A stretch of DNA of 64,000 nt, taken from positions 1 through 64,000 of the forward strand of contig NZ_JBDKXB010000012.1 in NCBI RefSeq assembly GCF_041197575.1. Direction: 5' to 3'. The notes beneath the pieces are model-generated. The model worked only from the letters and a program-made list of their open reading frames with translations. It was not told the DNA's origin and did no database searches. Each line of letters starts with the position of its first letter. Position 1 is the stretch's first letter. Made by a program: the position numbers and the translations under genes. Below, one piece after another: positions 15,287 through 24,600 of this stretch. Source of the DNA: Thioalkalicoccus limnaeus (GTDB lineage Bacteria; Pseudomonadota; Gammaproteobacteria; Chromatiales; Chromatiaceae).

Positions 15287-16546
15287 ATGGATAAACTGCT
15301 GATTACCGGTGGTCGGACCCTGGATGGCGAGGTCCGCGTGGCCGGGGCCAAGAACGCGGCCTTGCCGATTCTGGCCGCGACCCTGCTGGCCGACGGCCCC
15401 GTGACGCTGGCCAATGTGCCGCATCTCAAGGATGTGACGACGACGATGGAGCTGCTCGGTCGCATGGGCGTGGAGTTGACCGTCGATGACCGGATGCGGA
15501 TTCGGGTGGATGCGCGGCCGGTCAAGGTCTTCGCGGCACCCTATGAGCTCGTCCGGACGATGCGTGCGTCGATCCTGGTGCTGGGCCCCTTGCTGGCCCG
15601 TCACGGTCAGGCCGATGTGTCGCTGCCTGGCGGCTGTGCCATCGGCGCGCGCCCGGTCAATCTGCACATTCGGGGGCTGCGGGCGATGGGCGCCGAGATC
15701 CTCGTCGAGGGTGGCTATGTCCGCGCCCGCGCCAAGCGGTTACGCGGGGCGCGCATCGTCATGGATCTGGTGTCGGTCACCGGTACCGAGAATCTGATGA
15801 TGGCGGCGGCCCTCGCCGACGGCGAGACCCTGATCGAAAATGCCGCTCGCGAACCGGAGGTCGTGGATCTGGCTCGCTTCCTGGTCGCGATGGGGGCACG
15901 GATCGAGGGCGCTGGTACCGACGCGATCCAGATCCAGGGTGTCGATCGACTGGGCGGGGCCGACTATCGCGTGATGCCCGACCGGATCGAGACCGGTACC
16001 TATCTGGTGGCCGCCGCGATCACCGGTGGCCGGGTGCGGATCCGCGACACGAATCCGCATCTGCTCGATGCGGTCTTGACCAAGTTGCGCGAGGCCGGTG
16101 CTCTGATTCAGACTGGAGACGACTGGATCACGCTCGACATGGGCGGGTGCCGACCGCAAGCCGTCGATGTGCACACCGCGCCCTATCCGGCCTTTCCGAC
16201 CGACATGCAGGCGCAGTTTTGCGCCTTGAACAGCGTCGCCGAAGGCGTGGGGACCATCACCGAAACCATCTTCGAGAACCGTTTCATGCATGTGCTGGAG
16301 ATGCAGCGGATGGGTGCCGATATCCGGATCGAGGGCAGCGTCGCGATCTGTCGCGGCGTGGAGCGCTTGACTGCGGCACCGGTCATGGCGACCGACTTGC
16401 GCGCGTCGGCGAGCCTGGTGCTCGCTGGGTTGGTGGCCGAGGGCGAGACCCTCGTCGATCGCATTTATCATATCGATCGTGGCTACGACAACATCGAGGA
16501 GAAACTCTCCGCGCTCGGTGCCGTCATTCACCGTGTGTCTGCCTGA
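15287..16546 (+). CDS. murA: UDP-N-acetylglucosamine 1-carboxyvinyltransferase
   Basis: MurA transfers enolpyruvate from PEP to UDP-GlcNAc, the first committed step of peptidoglycan synthesis. The 419-residue product has the family length, Lys22 in GAKNAALPILA and the active-site Cys117 in SLPGGCAIGARPVNLHI, the residue alkylated by fosfomycin. It is followed by hisG after 14 bases, a gene order common in gammaproteobacteria outside the enterics. Confidence 0.96.
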   Translation: MDKLLITGGRTLDGEVRVAGAKNAALPILAATLLADGPVTLANVPHLKDVTTTMELLGRMGVELTVDDRMRIRVDARPVKVFAAPYELVRTMRASILVLGPLLARHGQADVSLPGGCAIGARPVNLHIRGLRAMGAEILVEGGYVRARAKRLRGARIVMDLVSVTGTENLMMAAALADGETLIENAAREPEVVDLARFLVAMGARIEGAGTDAIQIQGVDRLGGADYRVMPDRIETGTYLVAAAITGGRVRIRDTNPHLLDAVLTKLREAGALIQTGDDWITLDMGGCRPQAVDVHTAPYPAFPTDMQAQFCALNSVAEGVGTITETIFENRFMHVLEMQRMGADIRIEGSVAICRGVERLTAAPVMATDLRASASLVLAGLVAEGETLVDRIYHIDRGYDNIEEKLSALGAVIHRVSA

Positions 16547-16560
16547 GGGATCCGATCGCC

Positions 16561-17217
16561 ATGTTCAACGACGCACCCTTGACGATCGCGTTGCCCAAAG
16601 GGCGCATCTTCGACGAAGTCCTGCCGCGGCTGGCCGAGATTGGAATTCACGCGCTGGATGACCCTCATCACAGCCGCAAGTTGATCCTCGCGACGAATCG
16701 GCCGGGTATCAAGCTGGTGCTGATCCGGGCCAGCGATGTGCCGACTTATGTCGAGTATGGGGCGGCCGATCTGGGGGTCGTTGGCAAGGATGTGCTGATG
16801 GAGCATGGCGGAGATGGCCTGTACGAGCCGCTGGATCTCGGTATCGCCCGGTGCCGGATGATGGTGGCCGGGATTCCGAACGCCGACCACGGGCCGGGGC
16901 GGCTGCGGATCGCGACCAAGTTCGTGCGCAGCGCCGAGCGCCATTTCGCGGCCCAGGGGCGCCAGGTCGAGATCATCAAGCTTTACGGCTCGATGGAGCT
17001 GGCGCCGCTGGTCGGTCTCGCGGATCTGATCGTCGACCTGGTCGAGAGCGGCAACACGTTGAAGGCCAATGGGTTGGTGCCCCTCGAGCAGATCGCTAAC
17101 ATCAGTGCTCGTCTGGTCATCAACAAGGCATCCTGGAAGACCAAGCATCGGTCCGTCACCGCGTTGCTCGAGGCCCTGCGCCGCGTTGTCGAGCGGGTGC
17201 AGCCGGTACCGACCTGA
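16561..17217 (+). CDS. hisG: ATP phosphoribosyltransferase, short form
   Basis: HisG condenses ATP and PRPP in the first step of histidine synthesis. The 218-residue product starts at ATG 16561 with the typical LTIALPKGRIFDEVLPRL, has GAADLGVVGKDVL, and the PRPP loop DLIVDLVESGNTLKANGL. It lacks the C-terminal regulatory ACT-like domain of long HisG, so it should need HisZ, which is not in this window. Confidence 0.95.
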   Translation: MFNDAPLTIALPKGRIFDEVLPRLAEIGIHALDDPHHSRKLILATNRPGIKLVLIRASDVPTYVEYGAADLGVVGKDVLMEHGGDGLYEPLDLGIARCRMMVAGIPNADHGPGRLRIATKFVRSAERHFAAQGRQVEIIKLYGSMELAPLVGLADLIVDLVESGNTLKANGLVPLEQIANISARLVINKASWKTKHRSVTALLEALRRVVERVQPVPT

Positions 17218-17290
17218 CGGGCCTTCGTAAACCAATCCAGTTTATCAGAGCGCCTGGGACTCGCGGGTCCGGGGCGGGGGAGTAGCGATC

Positions 17291-18622
17291 ATGGCAGAGA
17301 TCTCGCGTTTGTCCGCCAGCGATGAGGGGTTCGACCGGCAGCTCGAGGCCCTGATGTCCTGGGAGTCGATCTCCGATCGGCAGGTGCAGGATACGGTCGA
17401 TACGATTTTGGCCGCGGTCCGCGATCGCGGTGATCAGGCGCTGCTCGACTACACCATCCGCTTCGATGGTTGGGAACCGGAGCAAGCGACCGATCTCGAG
17501 ATCCCGTCGGCCCGCTTGGAGCAGGCTTGGCAGGGGCTTCCGGCGAGCCAGCGGCAGGCCTTGACGCTGGCCGCCGGGCGGATCCGCGATTACGCCGAGC
17601 ATCAGAAGCTCGCCGGCTGGAGCTATCGGGAACCGGACGGCACCCTGCTCGGCCAGCAGGTGACGCCGCTGGATCGGGTCGGGCTCTATGTGCCCGGCGG
17701 CAAGGCGGCCTATCCGTCATCGGTTCTGATGAACGCGATCCCGGCCAAGGTCGCCGGGGTGCCGGAATTGATCATGGTGGTCCCGACGCCAGGCGGCGAT
17801 GTCAACGAGCTGGTCCTGGCCGCGGCCCATATCGCTGGGGTGACCCGCGCCTTTGCGATCGGCGGTGCCCAGGCCGTCGCGGCGCTGGCCTATGGTACGG
17901 CGCTGGTGCCACCGGTCGACAAGATCGTCGGTCCCGGCAACATCTTCGTCGCGACGGCAAAGCGGGCCGTGTTCGGCCGTGTCGGTATCGACATGATCGC
18001 CGGACCATCCGAGATCCTGATCCTGTGCGATGGGCAGACGGATCCCGACTGGATCGCAATGGACCTCTTTTCGCAGGCTGAGCACGATGAGGATGCGCAA
18101 GCGATCCTGGTGGCCTGGGATCCGGATTACCTGGATCGGGTCGCGGCCAGCATCGAGCGCCTGTTGCCGACGATGGAGCGTCACGCGATCATCGCGAAGG
18201 CCCTGAAGGCGCGCGGGGCCTTGATCCTGGTCCGCGATCTCGACGAGGCCGTGGCCTTGGCCAACCGCGTCGCGCCGGAACACCTGGAATTGTCGGTCGC
18301 CGATCCGCAGCCGCTGGCCGCGCGGATCCGTCATGCCGGGGCCATCTTCCTGGGGCGCCATACCGCGGAGGCGGTCGGCGATTACTGTGCCGGCCCGAAC
18401 CATGTGCTGCCGACCTCGCGCACCGCGCGCTTCTCGTCGCCGCTCGGGGTCTATGATTTTCAGAAACGTTCGAGCCTGATCATGGCCTCACCGCAGGGAG
18501 CGGCGACCCTCGGGCAGACGGCCGCGGTGTTGGCCCGTGGCGAAGGCCTGACGGCCCATGCGCGGTCCGCCGAGTACCGCGGGGTGGCCGGGGCCGATGT
18601 GGAGCGGCCAGCCGATGTCTGA
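17291..18622 (+). CDS. hisD: Histidinol dehydrogenase
   Basis: HisD oxidises histidinol to histidine in two NAD-dependent steps using a zinc ion. The 443-residue product shows LYVPGGKAAYPSSVLMNAIP, VGPGNIFVATAKRAVFG and IDMIAGPSEILI, with the zinc-ligand region QAEHDEDAQAI downstream. The stop overlaps hisC by eight bases. It is third in murA-hisG-hisD-hisC. Confidence 0.96.
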   Translation: MAEISRLSASDEGFDRQLEALMSWESISDRQVQDTVDTILAAVRDRGDQALLDYTIRFDGWEPEQATDLEIPSARLEQAWQGLPASQRQALTLAAGRIRDYAEHQKLAGWSYREPDGTLLGQQVTPLDRVGLYVPGGKAAYPSSVLMNAIPAKVAGVPELIMVVPTPGGDVNELVLAAAHIAGVTRAFAIGGAQAVAALAYGTALVPPVDKIVGPGNIFVATAKRAVFGRVGIDMIAGPSEILILCDGQTDPDWIAMDLFSQAEHDEDAQAILVAWDPDYLDRVAASIERLLPTMERHAIIAKALKARGALILVRDLDEAVALANRVAPEHLELSVADPQPLAARIRHAGAIFLGRHTAEAVGDYCAGPNHVLPTSRTARFSSPLGVYDFQKRSSLIMASPQGAATLGQTAAVLARGEGLTAHARSAEYRGVAGADVERPADV

Positions 18623-19700
18623 CCTGATCGAACGTTGGGTGCGCCCGGAGATCCGCGGCCTGAGCGCCTATCAGGTCCCGGCGGCGGCCGGCTTGATCAA
18701 GCTCGATGCGATGGAGAACCCCTATCCGTGGCCGGATGCGCTGCGCCGCGAGTGGCTCGATGTGCTCTGCGATCTCCCGGTCAACCGTTACCCGGACCCG
18801 CGCGGGGCGGCCTTGCAGCAGGCGCTGCGCGAGGCCATGGGGGTCCCGCCCGGGCAGGGCCTGTTGCTCGGCAACGGTTCCGACGAACTGATCCAGATGC
18901 TGGCGCTGACGGTGGCTGCCCCCGGGCGGGCGATCCTGTCCGTCGAGCCCGGCTTCGTCATGTATCGGATGATCGGTCTCTATGCCGGGCTAGACTATGT
19001 CGGGGTGCCGCTCCGGGAGCCCGGTTTCACGCTCGATCTGCCGGCGGTGCTCGCGGCGCTCGAGCAGACGCAGCCGGCGCTGGTCTTCATCGCCTATCCA
19101 AACAACCCGACCGGCAATCTCTTCGACGTGGCCGCGATCGAGCGGATCATCGCCGCGGCACCGGGCCTGGTCGTCATCGACGAGGCCTATGCCCCCTTTA
19201 CCGATGCGAGCTTTCTGTCGCGTCTTGGCGAATGGCCGAACCTGCTCGTGATGCGGACCCTATCCAAGATGGGGCTGGCTGGCCTGCGCCTTGGTTACCT
19301 CGTCGGGCCGCCGGCCTTGTTGGACGAGATCGATAAGACCCGGTTGCCCTACAACATCAATGTCCTGACCCAAGCGAGCGTCACCTTCGCGCTGCATCAT
19401 CGGGCCCTGTTCGACCATCAAAGCCGCCTGATCCGCGAAGAGCGGGCCGTGCTGTACCGCGCGCTGGCGGCGATCGATGGCGTGCACCCGTACCCGAGCG
19501 ATGCGAACTTCATCCTGCTGCGGCTGCCGGTTGGACGGGCATCGCGGGTGTTCACCGCATTGAAGGGGGCCGGGATCCTGGTCAAGAATCTCGATGGCGG
19601 CCATCGGCAGTTGGCCGATTGTCTGCGGGTGACCGTGGGCCAGCCGGAGGAGAATCGGGCCTTCGTCGCGGCGCTGATCGCGGCACTCGAGCGGCTATAA
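18615..19700 (+). CDS. hisC: Histidinol-phosphate aminotransferase
   Basis: HisC transaminates imidazole-acetol phosphate to histidinol phosphate. The 361-residue PLP enzyme (fold type I) shows IAYPNNPTGNLF, VIDEAYAPF, and the PLP-binding lysine in RTLSKMGLAGLRLGYL. The ATG at 18615 lies inside the end of hisD in a different frame, so translation is probably coupled; the frame is open a little further upstream. Confidence 0.95.
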   Translation: MSDLIERWVRPEIRGLSAYQVPAAAGLIKLDAMENPYPWPDALRREWLDVLCDLPVNRYPDPRGAALQQALREAMGVPPGQGLLLGNGSDELIQMLALTVAAPGRAILSVEPGFVMYRMIGLYAGLDYVGVPLREPGFTLDLPAVLAALEQTQPALVFIAYPNNPTGNLFDVAAIERIIAAAPGLVVIDEAYAPFTDASFLSRLGEWPNLLVMRTLSKMGLAGLRLGYLVGPPALLDEIDKTRLPYNINVLTQASVTFALHHRALFDHQSRLIREERAVLYRALAAIDGVHPYPSDANFILLRLPVGRASRVFTALKGAGILVKNLDGGHRQLADCLRVTVGQPEENRAFVAALIAALERL

Positions 19701-19860
19701 TGGGCCAGGTCCACGAAGGCGCGTTCGGCGAGCGTGCCGGCGGACCCTTCACCGTGGGCGTCATCGCAATCTGCGGCGTCTCCTCCGGTCCCGCCAGCAC
19801 CGCGAGCCCGTCGCGGCGTCGGGGTTTCGACAACAACACAACCTATCTGGAGAACGTCTG

Positions 19861-19956
19861 ATGGCGAAAGGCGATCGTCGCACGCGTCGGGGCAAGATCA
19901 ACCGCGGCAGCTATGGCAAGACGCGGCCGCGCAAGGATGGCGGCAAGAAGGACTGA
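19861..19956 (+). CDS. 30S ribosomal protein THX
   Basis: A 31-residue, extremely basic peptide beginning MAKGDRRTRRGKINRGSYGK and ending in Gly-Gly-Lys-Lys-Asp, the pattern of the small THX/S31 family that sits in the head of the 30S subunit. A GGAG ribosome binding site lies eight bases before the ATG. It stands alone between hisC and a lipoprotein gene. Confidence 0.88.
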   Translation: MAKGDRRTRRGKINRGSYGKTRPRKDGGKKD

Positions 19957-19966
19957 GCGATCGGTG

Positions 19967-20440
19967 ATGATCCGGCCGTGTCCGCTCGCGCGGCCGGCTG
20001 GTTCCGGTCCGACCTGCCGGGTGCCGGTGCGTCGGGCCGCTCCGCTGCTCGTTGTCCTCGCTCTGTTCGGTTGCGCGACCAGTGAGCCGCGACCGGTCCT
20101 CTATCCCAATGCGCATTACCAGTCGGTCGGTGACGCGGCCGCGCGCCGCGACATCCACGATTGCCGGCGTCAAGCCCGGGCCTTTGGTACGGCCGGTGGT
20201 CAAGGCGGCGAGATCGCCCGCGGGACCGCCAGCGGGGCGCTTATCGGTGGCGCCGCGGCCGGTGCCTGGGGAGCCGTGCGCGGTGACGCCGCGGAGCGCG
20301 CGGTGGCCGGCGCCGCGGCGGGTGGAGCCGGTGGACTGGCCCGCGGCGTCGTGCGCGCATCCGAACCGCCGCCGCTTTACCGCAACTTCGTCCAGCGGTG
20401 TCTCCGTGAGCGTGGCTATGATGTGATCGGCTGGCGTTGA
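19967..20440 (+). CDS. Glycine-zipper lipoprotein
   Basis: A probable outer membrane lipoprotein of 157 residues. The N-terminal hydrophobic stretch PLLVVLALFGC ends in a lipobox (L-F-G-C). The middle contains a Gly/Ala-rich double glycine zipper (SGALIGGAAAGAWGAV, then AGAAAGGAGGLARG), and the end carries a short conserved-looking RNFVQRCLRERGYDVIGW. Such proteins usually embed in or insert into membranes. It starts ten bases after THX. The N-terminus before the helix is long, so a later start is possible. No specific function is assigned. Confidence 0.75.
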   Translation: MIRPCPLARPAGSGPTCRVPVRRAAPLLVVLALFGCATSEPRPVLYPNAHYQSVGDAAARRDIHDCRRQARAFGTAGGQGGEIARGTASGALIGGAAAGAWGAVRGDAAERAVAGAAAGGAGGLARGVVRASEPPPLYRNFVQRCLRERGYDVIGWR

Positions 20441-20495
20441 ACGGCGCGTCGTCCGCGATCCGATGCGAGTCGCCACGGCACCGTCGAGTGCGGCC

Positions 20496-21332
20496 TCAAT
20501 CGAGCCGTGCCAGAAAGGCGTCGACCGCTTCGTCGAGGCCGATCTTCTCGGCCAGGACGGCGTCGCGATAGGCTTCGACCCATGTCGGCATCAGCAGTTG
20601 CGCGCGCCGCCATTCCTCGTACAGGATCCGGACCAGGGGGCCACCTTCGCTCAAGAACCCGGATTCGTGGAAATCCCGATCGGTCTGGTCGCGATCGTAG
20701 GCGAAGCGACAAATCTCGGCGTGCCAACGTCCGCCTCGCCACTCGAGTCGCCCATAACTGCCCCGCGGATCGCCGTCGAACGGGGACCCGACCGAGCCGA
20801 CGTTGAGGATCAGGGTGCCGCCGAACTGGCGTATCAGCGGTTTGTGCGTGTGCGCCGTGACGAAGACCGCCAATTCGCTCGGCACGCGCTCGGCGAGCGC
20901 GGCGTCCGGCAGGCTCGCTGAGATCCCGTCGCGGTTCCCAAGCAGCGTCCCGTGCGCCACATGGACCCAGGCCCGATGTCCGGGTCCGGCGAAGCATAGG
21001 TGGTCTGGCCAGTTGGCGAGGAGATGCTGGACCGGCGTGATCTGCGTGCAGGTCCAGTCCGCGAAGCGTCGCATCTGACCGTCGATCGGCGACGTCGGCG
21101 GTCGCTCCGCGCAGCGCAGCACCCAGACCTCGTGGTTGCCGTTGACCGGTAGCCATCCAGAGGTCTGGCGCAGCGCGTCGAATCGCTCGAGGCAGGCGCG
21201 GCTGCTAGGGCCGCGGTTGATCAGATCCCCGGCCATCACGACCAGATCCGGCCCCCACGCCAGGATCTCGTCGGCAGCGGCGTCCAGTGCCGGCTGGTTG
21301 GCCTGGACATCGGATAGGACGGCAACCTTCAT
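20496..21332 (-). CDS. Calcineurin-like metallophosphoesterase
   Basis: A cytoplasmic protein of 278 residues with the metallophosphoesterase motifs GDLINRGPSS, VNGNHEVW, VTAHTHKPLI and a C-terminal VGSVGSPFDGDPRGSYG, as in the YfcE/MJ0936-type phosphodiesterases. The first motif reads SDVQANQPALDA instead of the usual D-x-H-G-N, so a metal-binding histidine is replaced by glutamine. The substrate cannot be deduced. No operon partner on this strand. Confidence 0.82.
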   Translation of the reverse strand: MKVAVLSDVQANQPALDAAADEILAWGPDLVVMAGDLINRGPSSRACLERFDALRQTSGWLPVNGNHEVWVLRCAERPPTSPIDGQMRRFADWTCTQITPVQHLLANWPDHLCFAGPGHRAWVHVAHGTLLGNRDGISASLPDAALAERVPSELAVFVTAHTHKPLIRQFGGTLILNVGSVGSPFDGDPRGSYGRLEWRGGRWHAEICRFAYDRDQTDRDFHESGFLSEGGPLVRILYEEWRRAQLLMPTWVEAYRDAVLAEKIGLDEAVDAFLARLD

Positions 21333-21511
21333 CGGATATTCCCCTTCGCTGGTCGGATCGTCGCCGGTGGTCGTTGGCTCCGCGATGCCGACGCGGCGGC
21401 TTGGTCCGGCGATCTATGGTCGGTGAGTATACCGGGATCCAGGTTGTCTCCGATCGCGGGCTCGCGCATGATTGGCGGCTCATCGCGATGAGGTCTCAGC
21501 GAGGGCACTGC

Positions 21512-21973
21512 ATGAACCATGACTCGACGCCGCCGGAACCGGATTGGGATGGGCCGCTCCAGCTCACCTTGACGCCGGCGTTACTTTTCCACAGCCTGAT
21601 GGCAACCGCGACGGCGGTGCATACCGGATGGGAGTCATGCATCGACGAGACCCTGGTGCTGGCGAACCAGCTCGCGCTGGACGATGCCGCCGGGCACTAT
21701 GTGCGCCTGGTCGAGCAGGAGTATTTCGAGGAGGCCGACCAGGAAAACCTGTGGCATGACTGGACGCTCGAGATACGCCTTGGCGGTGTGCTGATCACGG
21801 GCCATTGGCAGTCCCCAGTCGGCGGGCCTCCTTGGGAGTGGGAATGGCAGGCCCGGGAAGCCGAACAGGCCTTCGAGCGGGCCTGTGTTCTCGTCGGTCG
21901 GCGTGTCAGTCGCGGCTTGGTCGTGGTCGAGCCGCAATCGGCGAACGGACCCGCTCGCTCGACGCGCCACTGA
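21512..21973 (+). CDS. Hypothetical protein, 153 residues
   Basis: Not recognised. The ATG is preceded by a GAGGG ribosome binding site. The product is acidic and Trp-rich (TLEIRLGGVLITGHW, PPWEWEWQAREAEQAFERA), with predicted mixed helix and strand, and no signal peptide or membrane helix. It stands alone between a minus-strand phosphoesterase and a small plus-strand gene 90 bases on. The frame is open back to 21287, but that part overlaps the phosphoesterase gene. Confidence 0.6.
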   Translation: MNHDSTPPEPDWDGPLQLTLTPALLFHSLMATATAVHTGWESCIDETLVLANQLALDDAAGHYVRLVEQEYFEEADQENLWHDWTLEIRLGGVLITGHWQSPVGGPPWEWEWQAREAEQAFERACVLVGRRVSRGLVVVEPQSANGPARSTRH

Positions 21974-22063
21974 CCGGCGATGCTACGTCGGGTGTTTTGG
22001 GCTTGCGTTGGCAGTGGGCATCGGCGACAGTGACGGCCACAGACGAGGTGAGGAGGCGCCATC

Positions 22064-22339
22064 ATGAAGGTCACGGTCGATGTGGATATCACCCCCGAGG
22101 AGGTGCGCAAGCTCTTCGGTCTGCCGGATGTCGAGGGTTTTCAGCGCCAGTTGCTCGAGGACATGCGCGAACGGATCGCCAGTGGCGCCGAGGGTTATGA
22201 CCCCGCCAAGCTGCTGCAACCTTACATCAACAGCAGCTTGGCCTCTTGGGATCTGTTTCAGAAGGTCCTGCTCGGTGCGACCCAGGCCACGACACGATCC
22301 CAAGCCGGCGATGACAAGAAGGCCAGGAAAGACGGCTAG
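22064..22339 (+). CDS. Small conserved protein, DUF6489-like
   Basis: The 91-residue product begins MKVTVDVDITPEEVRKLFGL and continues with VEGFQRQLLEDMRERI, an amphipathic helical protein with a basic tail. From memory this resembles the DUF6489 family found in many proteobacteria, whose function is unknown. A GAGGAG ribosome binding site precedes the ATG. No enzymatic motif is seen. Confidence 0.7.
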   Translation: MKVTVDVDITPEEVRKLFGLPDVEGFQRQLLEDMRERIASGAEGYDPAKLLQPYINSSLASWDLFQKVLLGATQATTRSQAGDDKKARKDG

Positions 22340-22351
22340 GCAGGTCGCCCA

Positions 22352-22687
22352 TCAGGATTTGAACAAGGCTTCGGCCGCCTGACGCAGCGCGTCCGGGGCC
22401 GCCTGGGCAGGGGTCTTGATCCCGGCCGGGGCGGCATTCGGTTCGAAGAAGTCGCAGAAGTTGGCGCGGTCCTTGATAAGGATCCGCTCCGATCGCGGTT
22501 CGTAGCACTCGTTGGCGCGGCCGGGTGCGTAATGGCGGCAGTTACGGCATACCCGGGTGTCTCGGTCGCAGCCGAGACAGCGGTTCTCGCGCCCGTAGTC
22601 GGCGCTGGTCAGGCCGCGGCCGCACGACCAGCAGCGGCCGACCTCGGCGCCCGGATGTCCAAGGGCAAGATCCGTCTGGTCACTCAT
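22352..22687 (-). CDS. Cysteine-rich zinc-ribbon-like protein
   Basis: A 111-residue cytoplasmic protein with paired cysteines along its length: CWSC, CLGC, VCRNC, then single cysteines in ECYEPRSERI and RANFCDFFEP. The pattern suggests two or more bound zinc ions, and the ending CDFF-E-P is characteristic of a small conserved proteobacterial family of unknown role. The start at 22687 is chosen over one three codons earlier. It follows the epimerase gene after 15 bases and is probably cotranscribed with it. Confidence 0.68.
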   Translation of the reverse strand: MSDQTDLALGHPGAEVGRCWSCGRGLTSADYGRENRCLGCDRDTRVCRNCRHYAPGRANECYEPRSERILIKDRANFCDFFEPNAAPAGIKTPAQAAPDALRQAAEALFKS

Positions 22688-22702
22688 TCGGGTCATCCTG
22701 GG

Positions 22703-23623
22703 TCAGCGCAGGTAGTCGAGTGCCGCGGCATCGAATGCCGTCGGCACGATGCCGAGGCGCTTGAAGGCCTCGGTCGAGTCGCAGACGTTGCCTTCCATCA
22801 ACATCGTGATTTGGTCGCGGGTGATCGGGAACCAGGGCCAGCGATCCAAGAGCCCCGCGACGGCCTTGATCACGGCTGCCGGTGCCGGCAGCATCATCTT
22901 GCGTTTGCCGGAGGCCTCGGCGATCGTGGCCAGGATCTCCCGCCAGGTGACCGCCCGCGGACCGCAGAGCGGATAGGTTGCGCCGAGGCTGGCCGGATCG
23001 CCGAGCGCGCGCGAGAAGGCCGCGGCGACATCCCGCACGCTGATCGGTGCCAGACGGAAGCGACCGGCCTCGGTCGGCAGCCAGCCGTCGAAGAAGAGGG
23101 GCGCCGGCAGTGGGCTGTCGATGATGTCTTTCTTGAGCTGGCTGCAGAATTCCATCCGGCCGCGCGGGTCGCCGAAGATCACCGACGGGCGGAAGATGGT
23201 CCAGTCGAGACCGGAGGCCTTTACGGCCTCCTCGGCTTGGTACTTGGTATGCTGATAGGGCGTCCCGCCTTCCTTGATACCGTTTGCACTCATCAACAGA
23301 AGGCGCGTCACGCCCGCCCGTTGGGCCGCGGCGATCGTACGTTCGACACCGCGCCATTGCAGCCCGTCGAAGCTGATGCCCCGGGCCGGGAATTCACGCA
23401 GGATACCGATCAGGTAGATGACCGCGTCCGCTTCGGCCAGGCAGGCGTCGAGCGCGCGATGGTCGGTGACGTCGCCCGGGTGCAGACGGCAGGCCTCGGG
23501 CTGCGTGACCTTCGATTCACTGCCGGGTCGCACGAGCAGGTGCGGGACATGGCCGTCCTCGACCAGGCGATCGATCAGGTGGCTGCCAACGAAACCGGTT
23601 CCGCCGATAAGGCTGACATTCAT
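22703..23623 (-). CDS. NAD(P)-dependent epimerase-like protein, complex I NDUFA9 type
   Basis: An extended short-chain dehydrogenase/reductase of 306 residues. The nucleotide-binding motif GGTGFVGSHLIDRL is at the N-terminus, followed by the DAVIYLIGIL strand, a LLLMSANGI strand and YQHTKYQAEEAV, where Tyr and Lys match the catalytic YxxxK. The overall sequence is like the NDUFA9/atypical-SDR group. The substrate is unknown; roles in quinone or lipid metabolism have been proposed for relatives. Confidence 0.82.
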   Translation of the reverse strand: MNVSLIGGTGFVGSHLIDRLVEDGHVPHLLVRPGSESKVTQPEACRLHPGDVTDHRALDACLAEADAVIYLIGILREFPARGISFDGLQWRGVERTIAAAQRAGVTRLLLMSANGIKEGGTPYQHTKYQAEEAVKASGLDWTIFRPSVIFGDPRGRMEFCSQLKKDIIDSPLPAPLFFDGWLPTEAGRFRLAPISVRDVAAAFSRALGDPASLGATYPLCGPRAVTWREILATIAEASGKRKMMLPAPAAVIKAVAGLLDRWPWFPITRDQITMLMEGNVCDSTEAFKRLGIVPTAFDAAALDYLR

Positions 23624-24170
23624 GGGTGCTCTCCAAAGCTCATAGGGTTTCCGGGTGCCGAACCGGACACGACTGCCGTGCCCTGCCCCTGAGATGGGGC
23701 GGTCCCCGCGGCGTCAAAAGGGATCCGCACCCTCCGGCCGGTGCCGGCCCGCCGCGGGCTCGGCGGTATCTCGACGCCCAGTCCTAGGATACCTTGAGAA
23801 ACTCGAGAAGACCCTGCGAGGCAGGGAGGCCCCGTCATGCTCCGCTGTCTCAGCGGCCAGGCATGACCCATGGCGACAGCCGCACTTTGTTCGGCCGCGG
23901 GCGCGCTGATCAGGTCACACACCGACGGCTTCTCGATCCCCTCGCGTTTCGCGACGCTCGTTCAACGAGCCACGAACACGCGTCCGCGTCATCGTAGAAG
24001 CTCCAACATGTCGGAGTGCGAGCCCTGACCATTACCGGTCACAAGGCTGAAGGTTCGCAGTAACCCCTTGATGGTTCATGTCCCTCGTTGTGGATTCATT
24101 CACGTGCTCGTATTGGCCGCCGTCTTGCATTGTCCCCGCGCAAGTTCCAATTGATCTGTGGCGACTTTCG
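23624..24170. other. Gene-free region
   Basis: 547 bases between divergent genes with no supported coding sequence. The only structure noted is an imperfect palindrome at 24001-24016. Confidence 0.5.
24001..24016. repeat. Imperfect palindrome CTCC-AACATGTC-GGAG
   Basis: A 16-base near-palindrome, identical except for one base to the perfect palindrome at 37735-37750. It is preceded by TCGTAGAAG; a related block (TCGTAGAAACTC...TCGGAG) occurs at 41636-41660. Confidence 0.35.
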
Positions 24171-24512
24171 ATGATCGTCTTCTCGCTCAGCATCTTCGCC
24201 CCCGACGATCGCCGTGCCGATATCCTCGATAGCTTTGCCGCCCTGCTCGAACCCACCCGCGTCGAGGTGGGTTGTGTCGCTTGTCATCTCTATATCGACA
24301 GCGAGGACCCCAACGCGATCACGCTGATCGAAGAGTGGGCGTCGCAATCGGCACTGGACCGGCACCTGGCCTCCGATGCGTGCAAGACGCTCGTCGCCGC
24401 GATGGAGCTGTCCGTGCGGGCCCCGCCGATCCGCTTCGATCGGGTCGCTGAACGGGCCGGCATCGAGGTGATCGAAGCGGCGCGCCTGGACCGGGGCTCG
24501 TCGCTGCCCTGA
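24171..24512 (+). CDS. Antibiotic biosynthesis monooxygenase-like (ABM) domain protein
   Basis: A 113-residue single-domain protein with the dimeric alpha/beta-barrel pattern: IVFSLSIFAPDDRRADIL, then VGCVACHLYIDSEDPNAITL, the EEWASQSALDRHLAS helix. Such proteins act as quinol or heme-related monooxygenases, or are of unknown role. ATG 24171 gives the family N-terminus. It is a lone gene with no clear partners. Confidence 0.72.
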   Translation: MIVFSLSIFAPDDRRADILDSFAALLEPTRVEVGCVACHLYIDSEDPNAITLIEEWASQSALDRHLASDACKTLVAAMELSVRAPPIRFDRVAERAGIEVIEAARLDRGSSLP

Positions 24513-24600
24513 AGGTGTCATGCGCGGACTGACCTGGCCATTACTCGGCCCATCGCGAGTCGAACGACAAGCGGTGACCGGGATCTCTTAGAGGTGCTTG

